This document shows positions 31,685 through 45,300 of a DNA stretch of 64,000 bases, piece by piece; the first letter of the stretch is position 1; each line of letters starts with the position of its first letter. A program made the translations under genes and the position numbers. Source of the stretch: Paulinella micropora. Its lineage: Eukaryota > Cercozoa > Imbricatea > Euglyphida > Paulinellidae. The stretch spans positions 1-64,000 of the forward strand of contig WBZZ01006960.1 in NCBI GenBank assembly GCA_019918135.1, in the 5' to 3' direction. The notes beneath the pieces are model-generated. The model saw only the letters and a program-made list of their open reading frames with translations. It was not told the origin of the DNA and searched no databases.

Positions 31685-34600
31685 GAGGAGAAGAGAGAGG
31701 AAAAGAAGAGAGAGAAGGAGATAAAAACTGTTCTTTTTAATCCGACAGTCACAGTTATGCCTACTGTTGATGAACAGGATACGAACGGTTCCGTTCCTCC
31801 TAGACGTGAAGGTGAAGGCACACAGCCTCACAAGCCTCAAGGTAAGCACTTGCTAGTTCATCCTTCGAGAGCTAATATGATAAATGATGCGAATAGGAAG
31901 GCGAAGAAGGCGATGGAGGAGAGGAAGCCGAAACCAAATGCTAGGTCTTCTCCTACGAAGAAGCAGCGGACCGTACCCCCGCCAAAGGACTCAATAGTCT
32001 CTGCTATAGACACGAGTACACTCGGTGTACCAGACTCTGTCCAAAAGACACTCGAGATACCGGAAGCCCCGGAGACTCAAGAAGTTAAGTTGGCGGAAAA
32101 GGGGGGAGAACGAGAAGAGGACAAGGAACTTGAGCTAGACTCAAAACCCTAGAACGAAAAATTCATGTGCTAGCGGCTAGTTTACATAGACCAGACGCGC
32201 TATGCTACACTGACCTCTTTTGTGAAACTTTACAAACCACATTAAAAGTTGGTAATGATACGATGGCGAATATTAATATTGTCGGCCAGAAGTTTTTGAA
32301 TAGTCACCGGACATGGGTGGACAAAAACATTAGAAAAACAAAGGGGACCCTAAAAGGGGTAGGCAGCCGTACGGAAATTACGGGCATCGTCACATTAATT
32401 TTCAAATTGAAATCCGGTCGAGTATATCGTGCGGACCTCTATGTTGTCCCCGATTACCACGGTTCAATCCTGCTGTCGTATGACCAATTGGCTACGATGG
32501 GGGCTGTGATCGATTGCGCCGCACGGCGGGTGATTTATGGAGTGAAGAATGGAGAGGAGGAGGATATTAATCCGATGACTGCTACTGACTCATACGAGGC
32601 TTTTGAGCTGAGTCTAGCAACGGAGAGGAAAAAGTTGGCCTTCGTACATGAGGCAACTGAAGCCTATGTACACCCCTATGTCACAGTGCCGGAGGAACTG
32701 ACCTGGACCGACAATTGGGAGACGGAGATGCAGGCGTATACGGTTACGATTCCCGCATGGGACAGAAAGTCTATTGATGACTTAGTCGTAGCGCGTAATG
32801 AGGAGATAATATGTGTTACGAAACAGGCCCGTCGTTGGCCAGATTCGCAGAAGGTGGCGGGGCAGATGTCCATATTACTAATGGCTACTGTTACCATGCG
32901 AAGGTGTCAGATGAGAAGAGAGAGGCGTTTGTGCCAAGGAGGAAGGGGCGTATCCCCGATACTCCAGCGGATGACATTAAAACTTTTATCACGAACTTTT
33001 GGGGCGATGTGCCTACCTGGCCGCGCTCATTAACTGAAGTGAAAAAGTGTCTACGGACTCTATTTGAGAGTAACAAGCCGTATACTGTCATTCTGCCATA
33101 CAATGAGAAGGCGATCTGGGCACAGGAGATAAGGGACCGGCTTATTGATCATCCTATACCTGTTCCTTCTCGCAAGCAACAGTTAGTGGTGGCTTGTCGA
33201 CTCGGGTCTCGGGAGCAGAGCAGTGCATACAAGCAAAAGCTCAGAGCCCAGGACAAGTTGAAATTGATACCTCAAGCTTTCACATGCTTTGATGGTTTCT
33301 ACACCCGTAAGGCTCCGATACAATACGCGAACCTTATTGATATGCTTGTCGGGCTGGGTCATGATGATGAGCCGGACACAGTCACGTATGAAAGAACGGG
33401 ACTAGACGATTTGTCCGAGGAAGATTTGAGTTTGGAGGAGGACTTAGCGCCCCTCAAGGAGCATAAGAAGATGTCGGAGGAAGATTTCCAAGCGGCGGCG
33501 CGGAAAATTTTAGAAGAAGGAGTGGGTTCGGAGAGAGAGAAGGCGTTTCTCAAAGCTAAGATGGAGGCGTACAGAGAAATTTTCGACCCTCCTCGGGCAG
33601 GTGGTGTAAAGTCGGATGAATTCACTGCTGTCATTTACAAGATACCGGGTGCGGAGCCATCTCCGGCACCACGGAGGGCAAATTTGAGCATACATGAGGC
33701 AAAAATAGCGGAGGAGAATGTGAGACAGTTGCTCGATGAGGACTTTATTGAGAGATCTACATCTCCAATTGTCTCTCAACCGAAAATCGTCCCTAAGCCA
33801 GGAGGAGAATGGCGCTTGACGATCAATTATGCCCGTGTGAATAAGGTGCTAGAGGAAGAGAGAAATCCTCTGCCGACCTTAGAAGAAGGCAGAAGGGTGC
33901 TGCGGAATGCTAAATTCTATTCGGTCATTGACCTTAAGAACGGCTTCTGGCAGATACCACTGGACGAGAAATCCAGATGGCTGACTGCATTCGTTGTGGG
34001 TATGGAAATATACCAGTGGAAGGTGCTTCCAATGGGACTCAAACAGGCCCCGGGGCTCTTTCAGAAGGCGATGCAGAAGATGTTGAGCGGTCAATATGAC
34101 CAGTCGGAGGATGGTTTTATGAGAAGGAGAGGACAGAAGGCGGGAGAATATGCATTTTGTTACATCGATGACATCATCGTATACTCTAACACAATGGAAG
34201 AGCATATCGATCACTTGTCAGATGTCTTCAGGCGCATCGGAGCATTTGGCCTGAAATGCAACCTAAAGAAATGTCAGCTTGCCAGGACAAGTGTGACGTA
34301 TTTGGGTTACGAGATTTCTCATAATAGGGTCTCGATATCGCGCGAGAAGAGGGAGGAGATCATGAGTAGACAGTTGCCAAAGAATCGCACAGAGTTACAC
34401 TCTTTTCTTGCGATGGCACAGTACTACAGCCAGTTCATACCCGATTGGGGTGCAACTCGGGCTAAGCTGGAGAAGATGATTGATTTTGGAGACTTTGAGA
34501 AGTGGGATGAGGAGGCTTTGCAGGCGTTTAATACGCTCAAAGATCTCATTTACAAAGATCCCAAGGACGGCGGATTAGTACTTATGATGCCCGACTTTAC

Positions 34601-37500
34601 GAAACCGTTCGTAGTCGACACGGATGCATCTAAGTTTGCGATTGGCGCGGTGCTGCAACAAGAAGATGAGGAGAAAAAGTTGCGCCCGATCATGTTTATT
34701 AGTAGAAAGCTGTGTGCGGCGGAGCGAAATTACTGCACGCGACAGAGGGAGGCGTTGGCAGTAGTATGGGCTCTCAAGAGGCTCAGAGAATACTTGTGGG
34801 GAGGACCTCTATTCACGGTTAGGACCGATCATCACAACCTTCTTTGGTTGATGAATCATGAACAAACCGGCCGTTTGCGCGCGGTGGCAAGCTTTCTTGT
34901 CATGTTTCAATTTCACGATGGTCTACTTACCGGGAAAGCGAAACGTAGTCGCTGATAGCCTTTCCAGGCTAGAGTTTCAGTCGGAGGTGTCGGCTCTCGT
35001 ATCATCAGTGGAGATGATGGACCTGTCCACGGACAAGGTATACGAGGTGAGCCACATAGAGGCGATGCAGATGGCAAGAGGCGTTCGTTATGACCGCACG
35101 GGTCTACGATATAGTCCTCAAGGCCCGGAGCATGGCATATGCTGTGAGGCGCATGTTCTCGAAGACGCTGAGTGGTCTTATGAGGCATACGAGAACGCGA
35201 AGGCGAATATAAAAGAAGAGGAGGAGACGACTGAGGTCTGTACTGAACCTCCACAGGAAAATCGAAGCGAGCTTGATGAAGACCCGGAAAGGGTAGGAGT
35301 AAGGTTGGAGGACGGTACTATTCATATCGCCTCGCCTACCGCGTGGAGGCAGCAACAGGCGACGGATCCGGAGTTCAAGGAGCTCATAACGTTATACAAG
35401 AACCCTAATGAGCTTAAAAAGACTCCACAGATCAAAGATCAGATGAAGGAGATGGCGTGGAGAGATGGGCTATTGTGGTACAAGGGCCAGCATGGCAAAT
35501 TTGCATCACAGCCTGACAAATGGACTCTCTGGGTACCAGAGAAGTTGAGGCGCTTTATATATGTCGCAGCCCATAACTGCCCCTTACTGGCACATCCGGG
35601 TCGACAAAGAACTCATTGGTTCATAGCGAGGCGATTTTGGTGGAAAGGGATGAAGGAGGAGATAGACAGGGAAGTGGACGCATGCATCCCATGCAAAACC
35701 ACAAAGACACCGCTGAAGGCGAACTTTGGCCTGATCGGTACATTCCCGTTACACGCCGGGATGTTTGAATTTTTACACATCGATCATGTGGGACCTTTCC
35801 CCGAATCGGCAGAAGGGTACAGATACCTTCTTACCGCAATAGATCGAGCCACCAATTATGTCTGGGTTGTTCCTGTTAAGGACGCTACAGGCAAGACAAC
35901 TGCGGAGGCTCTGATCGATAGGATCGTCTCGCAGATCGGAGTGCCTAGAAAGATATGTTCTGATCGAGGTTCTGACTTTAATAATGAAGTCATCGACAGA
36001 CTATCTAAGTACTACGGGATGAAATGGCAATATGTTACTGCCTATAACCCGAGAGCGAATGGCAAGATCGAGCGGGTACATAGACCTCTCAAAGCCTCGC
36101 TTAAGATGTACTGTATGAAGAAGGAGAATCAGAGAGCCTGGGTGGAGGCAGCACCTTCATTTGCCTTTGCAATGAACTGTCTACCCTCATCGGCATTAGG
36201 AGGAGCCAGGAGCTCAGTCTCGCCATATCAATTGGTTTACGGCCGAGAGCCTAATATCCCAACCTCACTTCTGCATCCAAAAGACACTTGGGCAGATGAG
36301 GATGAGTTGTTCGGGATGAGACTAAGAGCGAAGATGGAGGCGGAACAAATAGTTGCGGCGCACAGGGAGGCGGAGCGCAGAAAGACTGACGCACAAGGAG
36401 TGCGACAAGCGCACTTAGATCAAGTCCGTTTCCAGGTTGGGGATATTGTACTCTTGTACCATCCTCAAGTCCCTAAGGGGGTTAGCTCTAAGCTGTTTAC
36501 CCACTGGAAAGGACCATACCAGATCATGGAACAGATGGGACCTCTGAATTATAAGATCAGGGGTAGAGGGAAGGTGCAGATTGTGAATGTTCGAAGGCTG
36601 ATCAAATATGACCCCTTCTTACTTGAGGATGAATCCGTTGAGGAGGCGTTGAAACGGATGAAGGAGGACTTCAAAGAGGTACCGCCTATACAGAAGGAGG
36701 ATACCTTAGAGGAGGAGAATGCCTATCGGGCACCGGTCACGGAGAAGGAGGAGACCGAGAAGGAGAGTAAGGAAGACTCAAACCGCAAAAGCGCGGCGGG
36801 GACTCAGTCTAAAGCCCCCATAGTCCGCGGCGGTACGAAGGAGAAGTTCACGGAGGCGCAGAGGAGGAGAGCGCAAAACGATCTCATCTTCGACCAACCG
36901 AGGAAGGTGGCAAGGTCGACGCGAGCGACGGATGTCCATGGAGGAGGAGGGGAGAAGGACACTAACCCGAACGCGGGTAATGTGGACATTCGACATGTGC
37001 GATGGAAGGAAGGAGAGGCGATTGCGGCCATCAAGTGGGTCCGAGACGCTTTTTATCTGTTGAGACCGGCAGAATCTCATGTTGCCGATGACACTCTCTC
37101 AGATCTTTATCTCATGCGAGCTGTGGCGGTCCCGCAGACTACACGGGCAGCACGGACATCGAAGAGATCCTTAGCAGCAAAAACGATACAACCGGTACTC
37201 CATTTTTGGAGAAGCATGGACCCTGTTGAGGATCCAAAAGCTAGACAATATTTACCGGTGTACAAAGACGCGAAAAATCTCGAGACATGGGATGATACTA
37301 TTACCCTTCGAGACAAAGACCACACTGCGTGGACTATTCAGTCACTGCCTAGAGGAGTGCTTGATATTCCTTTTGACTTATCTTTGGGCGCCATCCCTAA
37401 CAAAATATGGGACATTCTGGAGGAGTCGAAGTTTGACTTGACTTTTGTTGGCGGCCCGCCACCTGGCAAAGGGGTTCGCGCAAGGCGACGAAGGCAGTAA
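31682..37500 (+). pseudogene. pol of copy C (protease, RT, RNase H, integrase, C-terminal extension), three frame changes
   Basis: Linker 31682-32152; after a frame change near 32140 the protease (32167-32820) with VGNDTMANINIV and SYDQLATMGAVID; after another near 32825 the RT (about 33560-34500: D in VIDLKNGFW, YIDD near 34162) and RNase H start (34610-34870). After a third near 34880 come the rest of RNase H, the integrase zinc domain (H...H, CIPC at about 35596-35697), the core with IDHVGPF, SDRGSDFNN and NGKIERVHR (D, D, E), a chromatin- or DNA-binding barrel-like segment and the long extension to 37500. The catalytic residues are all present. Since the LTRs are almost identical, the frame changes are recent mutations or sequence errors. 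Confidence 0.9.
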
Positions 37501-38294
37501 GTGACATTTTTTTCTTTTATCACGCGTCGGACATTGAAAGCTGCATGTGGATTAATCTCATAGTGCCCATGTCAGATCATGTCTTATTAAAATGTTTTTA
37601 TACCATTGTTGTTACTTGGCATTTTTATCGCAACATATGAGTGCGAGGGTCAATCGGCAAATGGATACGACACCGTATAAGGGGATCGCTTGTGAGTTTA
37701 GCGATGGTGTTCCTGGTACGACCCTGCTTCAAGTATCCAGGGTGATGTTCTCAAAAAATGTTCTCATAGTAGACATATTAAATTTTTTTTCTTTGGATAT
37801 ACTTAATATCGTCATACCAGCACGGTCCGTCTCTACTTGTGTCGGCATATCGCATGGTCGGGCTCACTCACCCCGGCTTTGGATATAGTTATTAGGTCTG
37901 GCCCCCTAGTACTATATTAAGGTAACCGATTGAATACAAGGGTATGTTATTAAAAGACAATGTATTTACTGATCGGAAGTGTTTTTGGAGAAGGAGAAAA
38001 ATTATAACGCTGCTTTTATTGCAATAGTAATACTATTTGTTCTTGACATACTGCCTCAGAATTAAGTTACGGGGGACAACAAGTGTGGAAGGAGGAGTTT
38101 TTATTTACAAAAACGAGGCTGGAGATTTATAGTTGACTCGTGTCTGGCGTATGCGTTTTATATATCCACTGCACCGTCTATCCGTGGGTTAATGCACTTA
38201 GTTGCGACACCCCGTAGCGTTTGTGCAGAAAAGAAATCAGCAATTATATGACGAAAATATTGCATATTTCCGTCAAAAAAACGGGAAGGGGTAC
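37501..38294 (+). other. 3' region of copy C with polypurine tract
   Basis: Non-coding. Relative to A and D it has no SINE array: the sequence passes directly from GACAATGTATTTACTGATC to the segment with TTTGTTCTTGACATACTGC. The purine tract ACGGGAAGGGGTAC lies at about 38281-38294. Confidence 0.7.
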
Positions 38295-38541
38295 TGTAGG
38301 CATCACCCCCCGGATAGCCGGTAAAAAGTACCCTTTTTCTGGTGTCAGGTGCACCTAGTTTTTTCCCATTATTTTCAATATCGTTTGGCCGGATTTGACC
38401 TAATGCCATTTTAACCTTGGTCTGTTGCCGTTTTCTTTTCGGCTTCACTGAGCTAATATAACGAGACATCATTCTCTTTTGGGGATTTGTGTCTGGTTGT
38501 ATTACCGACTTTTTATTGAGCTATCTTCGGGGATTGTAACA
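38295..38541 (+). repeat. 3' LTR of copy C
   Basis: 247 bp, TG...CA ends, followed by the CTTC duplication. Confidence 0.92.
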
Positions 38542-38664
38542 CTTCTACGGGAAGCGCTGTCAAATTTATAAATTCATACCACCGGACAGGTAAAAAATTA
38601 ATAGTTCAAGTTGATCATACTTTACTATAGATCAGCACAGATGGATATAATATTAATATCATAT

Positions 38665-38907
38665 TGTAGGCATCACCCTCCCGGCGGATAGCCGGTAAAA
38701 AGTACCTTTTCCTGGTGACAGGCGGGTGCACCAGCTTGTTTTTCAGTATTATTTGTCCGGATTGGACCTGATGCCATTTTATTCCTGGTCTGTTGCCGTT
38801 TCTTTTTCGGCTTCACTGAGCTAATATAACGAGACATATTCTCATCTTTTGAGGACTGTGTTTGGTTGTTTACCGACTTTTTACAAGATATAGTTGGGGG
38901 CATTACA
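38665..38907 (+). repeat. 5' LTR of copy D
   Basis: Starts TGTAGGCATCACCC and ends GGGGGCATTACA. It is followed by TTTGGAGTCCATCAC, the probable primer-binding site. Confidence 0.88.
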
Positions 38908-39691
38908 TTTGGAGTCCATCACTAGGGTGATTTCTTTCTGCTTTGCCACACAGGCAACAGAGTGAATTTTCACTGACCTGTCTCACACGGGGACGTCAGA
39001 CGAAAACAAATACTCCAACACAGCTCCCTCATAACTCTTTCACAAAACAAATAATTTGATTGGTCTCAAGCAGGTGTCTCGTACCCTCTAGCCCAATCAG
39101 TATCTGTGTGCTCACAAGGAGACATCAGATACAAACTCTCTGTCGTTCTTGCTGTTCTCACACAGAGACCAAGAAGAAGGAGGTGGACAGAAGAGTGAAG
39201 GAACACACACAAAACACAAACAAGCATAGGGACAGGAGCACAACACTCTACCCTTCTAGTTTGTGCAGTTATCTGCATTATCTCACACATACGTCAGAGT
39301 ATTTTTGCAAATCTCTGATCGTTTTCTAAAGGTAGGTCTGAGAACCTATCCGACCGACTGTCGACTTCTCAAGGAGAGCTTTTCTAGCTTCTCTATTACT
39401 ATCTGTGTGTAGGTCCAAGTGCCTCATACTAGATACAATATAGAAAAGAAGGAGGAGAAAGTAATCTGAGTAAGGAGAACAAGAAATCGGAGAAAGTCTC
39501 AAAGACTATTTTTCTCAAACAAAAACAAACATACAAACAGTGTTTCATAGAGGACAGGGAATCTTATCCTACCCTCTCTATTAGTTTCTCTCTTCACTAG
39601 TCAATCGACTGAAGGAGGAACAGAACACAAACGAACAAAAACCAAACATAGGAGCTGACACTGTCCTCCTGTTGATCACTACTACGACATC
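38908..39691 (+). other. 5' leader of copy D
   Basis: Collinear with the minus-strand leader of copy B. No coding content was recognised. Confidence 0.6.
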
Positions 39692-42375
39692 ATGTCGACA
39701 GAGACCGCCGAAGTGAGTGAATTCTCGGAGGCAGATCAAAGAAGAGAAGAAGAAGAAGCAGGAGGAGGAGGAGGAAGAGGATTGAATGAAGGAGGAGGAG
39801 GATGAATGAAGGAGGAGGAGATGAAGGAGTAGGAGGAGGAGTAGAAGAGGGCTGGGATGATGAAGGAAGATATGGAGGAGACGAAGATGAAGGAGGATTT
39901 GAACAAGAAGAGACGGGAGGAGGAGGAGCATATGGTAATCCCTTACCACCTGCCTACACGGGAGGAGGAGGACGAAAAATGATCGACTTGATTCATAGTG
40001 ATGGAGAGGAGATCACAGTGGAGGAACAACAGTGGGTGCAAGACCACTATGACCTCACTAAAGAAGAGTTTGATAACAAGATGGGGGTAGAGAAGGATAC
40101 CTATGTGTGGATCCCTCAGGATCAAAGAAGAGAGAAAAGTCGTGCTAAAAGGATGTCTATATCCTATTATCAAACACAGCACAGCTCCTCGGCAAACTGG
40201 TCTCTGATCCAGAAGAGAGAAAGAAGATACAGCATATCAAGTTTGGGGACACACACACCCACCTTGAATTACTCGATGCTATCTTTGGGGTGTACACTCA
40301 AACCCTGATTTGGGAACGTACATACGGCCCACGATGTGAGGGTTACCTCCAGTACACAAACCCAAGAGCAACGGCCAGATTCCTCGCGACTGGTCAGGAG
40401 GCAGTCGATGTAACAAAAATGAAGACCAATCTGGGTTCGAAAAACTCGAGTGGCATATTTCATTTTTTACGATGGAAATGAAGGCCTTGGAGGAGGGGAA
40501 GGCAGAGATGGAAAAAAGCATTAAGGCAGCAGGAGAAACTCATCCTGTGATTGATGAGTTAGAGAAGACCGACAGAGTTCTGACCAAGATCAGACTGTTG
40601 ATGGGTGCGTTACTGCACAAGGAGGCATGGAAGAGATGGATTCCTACCAAGGATCACTCTGTCCTTAAATCACTTAGTAACGCACCACCGGTCGCCAACA
40701 AAGCAGGTGTTGACCAATATGTGGAGAAATATAATTTTCTCAGATCTGCTTCTGAATTGGTGGCCTTTATCACTCATGCTCAAAAGCTGGTGATATCTGA
40801 GAAGAAGAAGGCGAAAGAGAATGAGGAGTTCGAGAAGACGATGAGACTGGAAAGAATGAAAGCAAAAGTGAGTGGTGCAAAGACACACCCTCCGACATAT
40901 TTGACCCCACCAGCTCCTGCCCCACCAGCCCCTGCACCCTCGGGCTCAACTACGGTGGTGGTCACAAACACGGAGAAGAAGGACAGACAGAACATCATAA
41001 ATGCCTTCAAGGGGAAGAAAGGAGGAGTGGCAAGTCTCATGCTATATGCCAAGACGAGCTCAGACAAAGACTCTGATGCTTCGCTTTTGAGCAAGCTCAA
41101 AGAGATCAATGCCTGCATGAAGGCTTTTCCTTGCGACGAAACGCAGGAATACGAGGCCCTTGTTACTGTTTTTGACCAATCTCTAGTCTCGGAGGGATTC
41201 GATCTAACACAGTACAAGCTTTTGAGAAAGAAGGAGGAGATTAAGAGAAACAATGCAACAGGCCTAGACGCTCAGTGTGAACTGGCGGTGGCCACACTCA
41301 TTTCATATTTTCAATCTCATGGATACCAGCATCTCTGCACTGGTACTCTCATAGGATTTGAAATCTTTGAGACAGTGGCGATGAGTTTGAGGAGTGCTGT
41401 TGGCTTGGCGGCGACCCTTACGGAGGTAGTTTCCTCCTATGGGCTATTCTATGGCCGCAAGTCGATCATCCTCTATTTCTTCTCGGCGTTACACACAGTT
41501 AACCGAGTAAGCTTACTCAGCTCATACAACAATGCTCGACGTTTAGCTCAGTGAAGTCCAAGAACTTCCTCGAGACACACGTGTTCGAAAATACGGTTCA
41601 AAGCGTTGCTCCGTCAGCACTGTTTCAAGAAGTGATGAGTGCATGCTCAAACATGGACTCGCTCACGGAGGCACATACGGCACAGGCAGGCGGTGTACCT
41701 GTTGGCGCACAAGCCACGTACACAAACAGAGTTGCCGGTTGGAAGAGACAGAGAGAGCCAGACCTGAAGACCGCATGTTGGAGGTGGTTCGCGGGCTTGC
41801 AGTGTAAGGCACAGATGGAGAACAGAGACTGCTCTTTCAATCATGATAGGCAGAACCCAACAGCAAGGGCAAATTTTCTGAGCAGGACGGAAGGCAAGGA
41901 ACCGGGCCTTTTCAACATGCTTCAGATTGCCGCTGCGAACGAAGGTTGGTATGCCAATCAGTGTGATGATGAGGAGTTACGAGAGGCAATCATTACCTAC
42001 ATGAAGAGGATGAAGGAGAAGAAGGAGGAAAGGGAGAGACAAAAGAACTTAAAGGCCTCTCAAAGAGGACGAGGAGGAGAGCAGGAGCAGGAGGACGAGG
42101 AGGAGGAGCAGGAGGAGGACGAGGAGGAGGAACATGGAGAGGAGCCTCGAGGTGGCAAGGAACCCCTCAGAGAGGAAGAGGAGGAGGTCGGGGATATACC
42201 CCTTATGGAGGAAGCTGTTCGAGCTCCAGCCCCCCCACCAAGAGGAGGAGGAGGCTCATGGGCAAGCTCCAACCCGAATTTCGGTCGAGCTCAGGCCTAC
42301 AACACTGCCTCGGAGACCGATACGTCATCCTACCCGGACACTACTCAAGGTAATCGTTTCGAGGTGGTGGAATGA
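39692..42375 (+). pseudogene. gag of copy D, broken
   Basis: The ATG at 39692 opens the same acidic, glycine-rich N-terminus as in B. Breaks: a small duplication that creates TGA at about 39803, and single-base losses near 40149 (A run), 40468 (T run) and 41503 (C run). The CCCH finger C-x8-C-x8-C-x3-H is at about 41778-41846. The RGG tract is partly read in another frame as an E/Q-rich stretch (about 42060-42190) because of small indels. It ends at TGA 42373-42375, followed in frame by the pol linker. Confidence 0.85.
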
Positions 42376-45300
42376 CTGGAGGGGGAAGAAGAGAGGAAGG
42401 AGAAGACTGTGAAGTTTAACCCTAAAGTCACAGTGCTTTCTAATGCTGTTGTGCAGACTGGGCCAACGCTTCCTCATGTGAAACAAAGATGTGGGTACAC
42501 AGAGACTGCAGCCCCAAGGTAGTCTCATACCCGTTCATACATCACGGTTACCAATGATAACTGATGCAAATAGGAAGGCGAGACTTGCGATGGAGGCGAG
42601 GAGGCCAATGGCAGACGTATCGCCTCGGCCAAGCAAACAACCACGAACAGACTCAATGTCTACGATCGCGGCGGGTGGCGAGCAAAAAGACAATGTGTGT
42701 ACTCAAGTGCCACAAGACAATGTCGCTCACATAGTAAACGCACCAGTACCGCAGATAATAACAATGTTAATGAGGTGAAGCAGGAGGAGAAGAAGGAGGA
42801 GTTGAAAAACTTAGAGACAAGACTCCAAAATTTGGAACGTAAAGTTCTTGTTCTCGCAGCCAATATACACAGGCCCGATGCTCTGTGTTATACGAGAACT
42901 TTCTTGTTATACGATATGTGAAACATTGAAGACAATATTAAAAAAGAATAAATAGGTAATAAGATAATACGAAAATGAAAAAGACTAAAAAAATAAAATA
43001 ACATAAAAAAAAAATATTATAGAAATAAACATTGAAGACAATATTAAAAGTTCGTAATGATACGATGGCGAATATTAATATTGTCGGCCGGAAGTTTTTT
43101 AATCGATACCGGGACTGGGTGGACGGAAATATGAAAAATTCGACTGGCACTCTGAAGGGAGTGGGTAGCCGGACGGATCATCACGAGGAATACATACATG
43201 ACTATTAAAGTTGAATCGACGTATTAGTCGGAGAATCGATCACTCTGCAAAGGAGTGGGTAGCCGGACGGTCATCACGGGAATCATCACACTGACCTTTA
43301 AATTAAAATCCGCACGAGTATACCGCATGGACCTTTATGTCGTCCCCGGTTACCACGGGTCAATATTACTATCGTATGACCAATTGGCTACGATGGGGGC
43401 TGTGATTGATTGCGCCGCACGGCGAGTGATATATGGAGTAAAAAGAGGAGAAAAGAACGATATTGATCCCTTCAACGCTACTGACTCTTATGAGGCTTAT
43501 GAGCTGAGTCTAGCGACGGATCACAAAAAGATGGCCATCGCACATGAGGCACTTGAGGTGTACGTTCACCCCCATGTCGTAAGACCGGATGAACTGTCCT
43601 GGACCGACAATTGGGAATCCCAAGTGTGCACTGTCACAGTTCCGACATGCCATTGGGACAAAAAGTCTATTGATGACTTAATCGAGAAGCGAAAGGAGGA
43701 GATTATATGTGTCGCACAAAGAAGCCCGTCGTTGGCGAGATTCGCGGAAGGAGTAGGAACAGATGTCCATATTACTAACGGATACTGTTTCCATGCGAAA
43801 GTAGGAGAAGAAAAAAGGGAGGCGTTTGTACCAAGGAGAACGGGGCGAATCCCGGATACTCCACCAGAAACTATTAAAAGTTTTATTACTGATTTCTGGG
43901 GTGACGAGCCCACGTGGCCGCGTTCACTAACTGAAGTGAAGAAATGCTTACGGACTTTATTCGAAAATAATAAGCCGTATACTATTATCCTGCCATATAA
44001 TGAGAAGGCGATATGGGCGCAGGAAATAAGGGACCGGCTTATTGATCATCCTATACCGGTACCCTCTCGCAAGCAACAGCTAGTGGTGGCTTGTCGTATG
44101 GGAACTCGTGAGCAGAGCAGTGCATACAAGCGGAAGCTCAGAGACCTCGACAAGTTGAAATTGATACCGCAAGCATTCACATGCTTTGATGGTTTTTACA
44201 CCCGTAAAGCTCCTTTGCAATACGCGAGACTCATTGACATGCTGGTGGAGCTCGGTAAAGATGATGAGCCGGACACGGTCACGTATGAAAAGACGGGCCT
44301 AGATGATGTCTCGGAAGAGGACTTAGGCTTGGAGGAGGACAGAGAACCCCTCAAGCAACATAAGAAGATGTCTGATGAAGATTTTCAAGCGGCGGCGCGG
44401 AAAATATTGGAAGAAGGAGTAGGCACGGAGAAGGAGAAGGAGCTTTTAAAAGCAAATTAGAGGCGAACAAGGAAATTTTTGACCCTCCACATGCAGGTGG
44501 TGTCAAGCCTGAAGATTTCACTGCGGTTATTTACAAAATACCGGGTGCGGAGCCGTCACCGGCACCACGAAGGGCGAATTTGAGTATACATGAGGCGAAG
44601 ATAGCGGAGGAGCTAGCAAGACAGCTGCTCAATGAGGACTTTATTGAGAGATAAACATCTCCAATAGTCTCACAACGAGAATAGTGCCGAAGCCAGGAGG
44701 AGAATGGCGCCTGACAGTTAACTATGCTCGTGTTAACAAGGTGCTGGAGGAAGAGAGAAATCCTCTCCCGACATTAGAAGAAGGAAGGAGAGTACTGCGG
44801 AATGCAAAATTCTATTCGGTCATTGACCTTAAGAATGGCTTCTGGCAGATACCACTGGAGGAAAAGTCCAGATGGCTGACGGCGTTTGTGGTGGGTATGG
44901 AAATATACCAATGGAAAGTGCTTCCGATGGGCCTCAAGCAAGCCCCAGGACTTTTCCAGAAGGCGATGCAGAAGATGTTGAGCAGTCAGTACGATGATTT
45001 GTTTGACGGAGGCTTTATGAGAAGGCGGGGACAGAAGGCGGGAGAATATGCATTTTGCTATATCGATGACATTATCGTATACTCTAACACAATGGAGGAG
45101 CATATCGATCATTTGTCCGATATATTCAGGCGCATCGGAGCTTTTGGCCTGAAGTGCAATCTAAAGAAGTGTCAACTTGCCAAGACGAGTGTGACATACT
45201 TAGGGTACGAGATCTCCCATAATCGAGTCTCGATATCCAAAGAGAAGAGGGAGGAGATTATGAATCGACCGATACCAAAGAACCGCACTGAATTGCACTC

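Larger units (their letters stand above)
28137..38541 (+). mobile_element. Ty3-type LTR retrotransposon copy C, structurally complete
   Basis: 10,405 bp with LTRs at 28137-28382 and 38295-38541, flanked by the 4-bp duplication CTTC (28133-28136 and 38542-38545). The LTRs differ by one base and one single-base indel, so the insertion is recent. Its 3' region lacks the SINE array of A and D. Confidence 0.93.
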
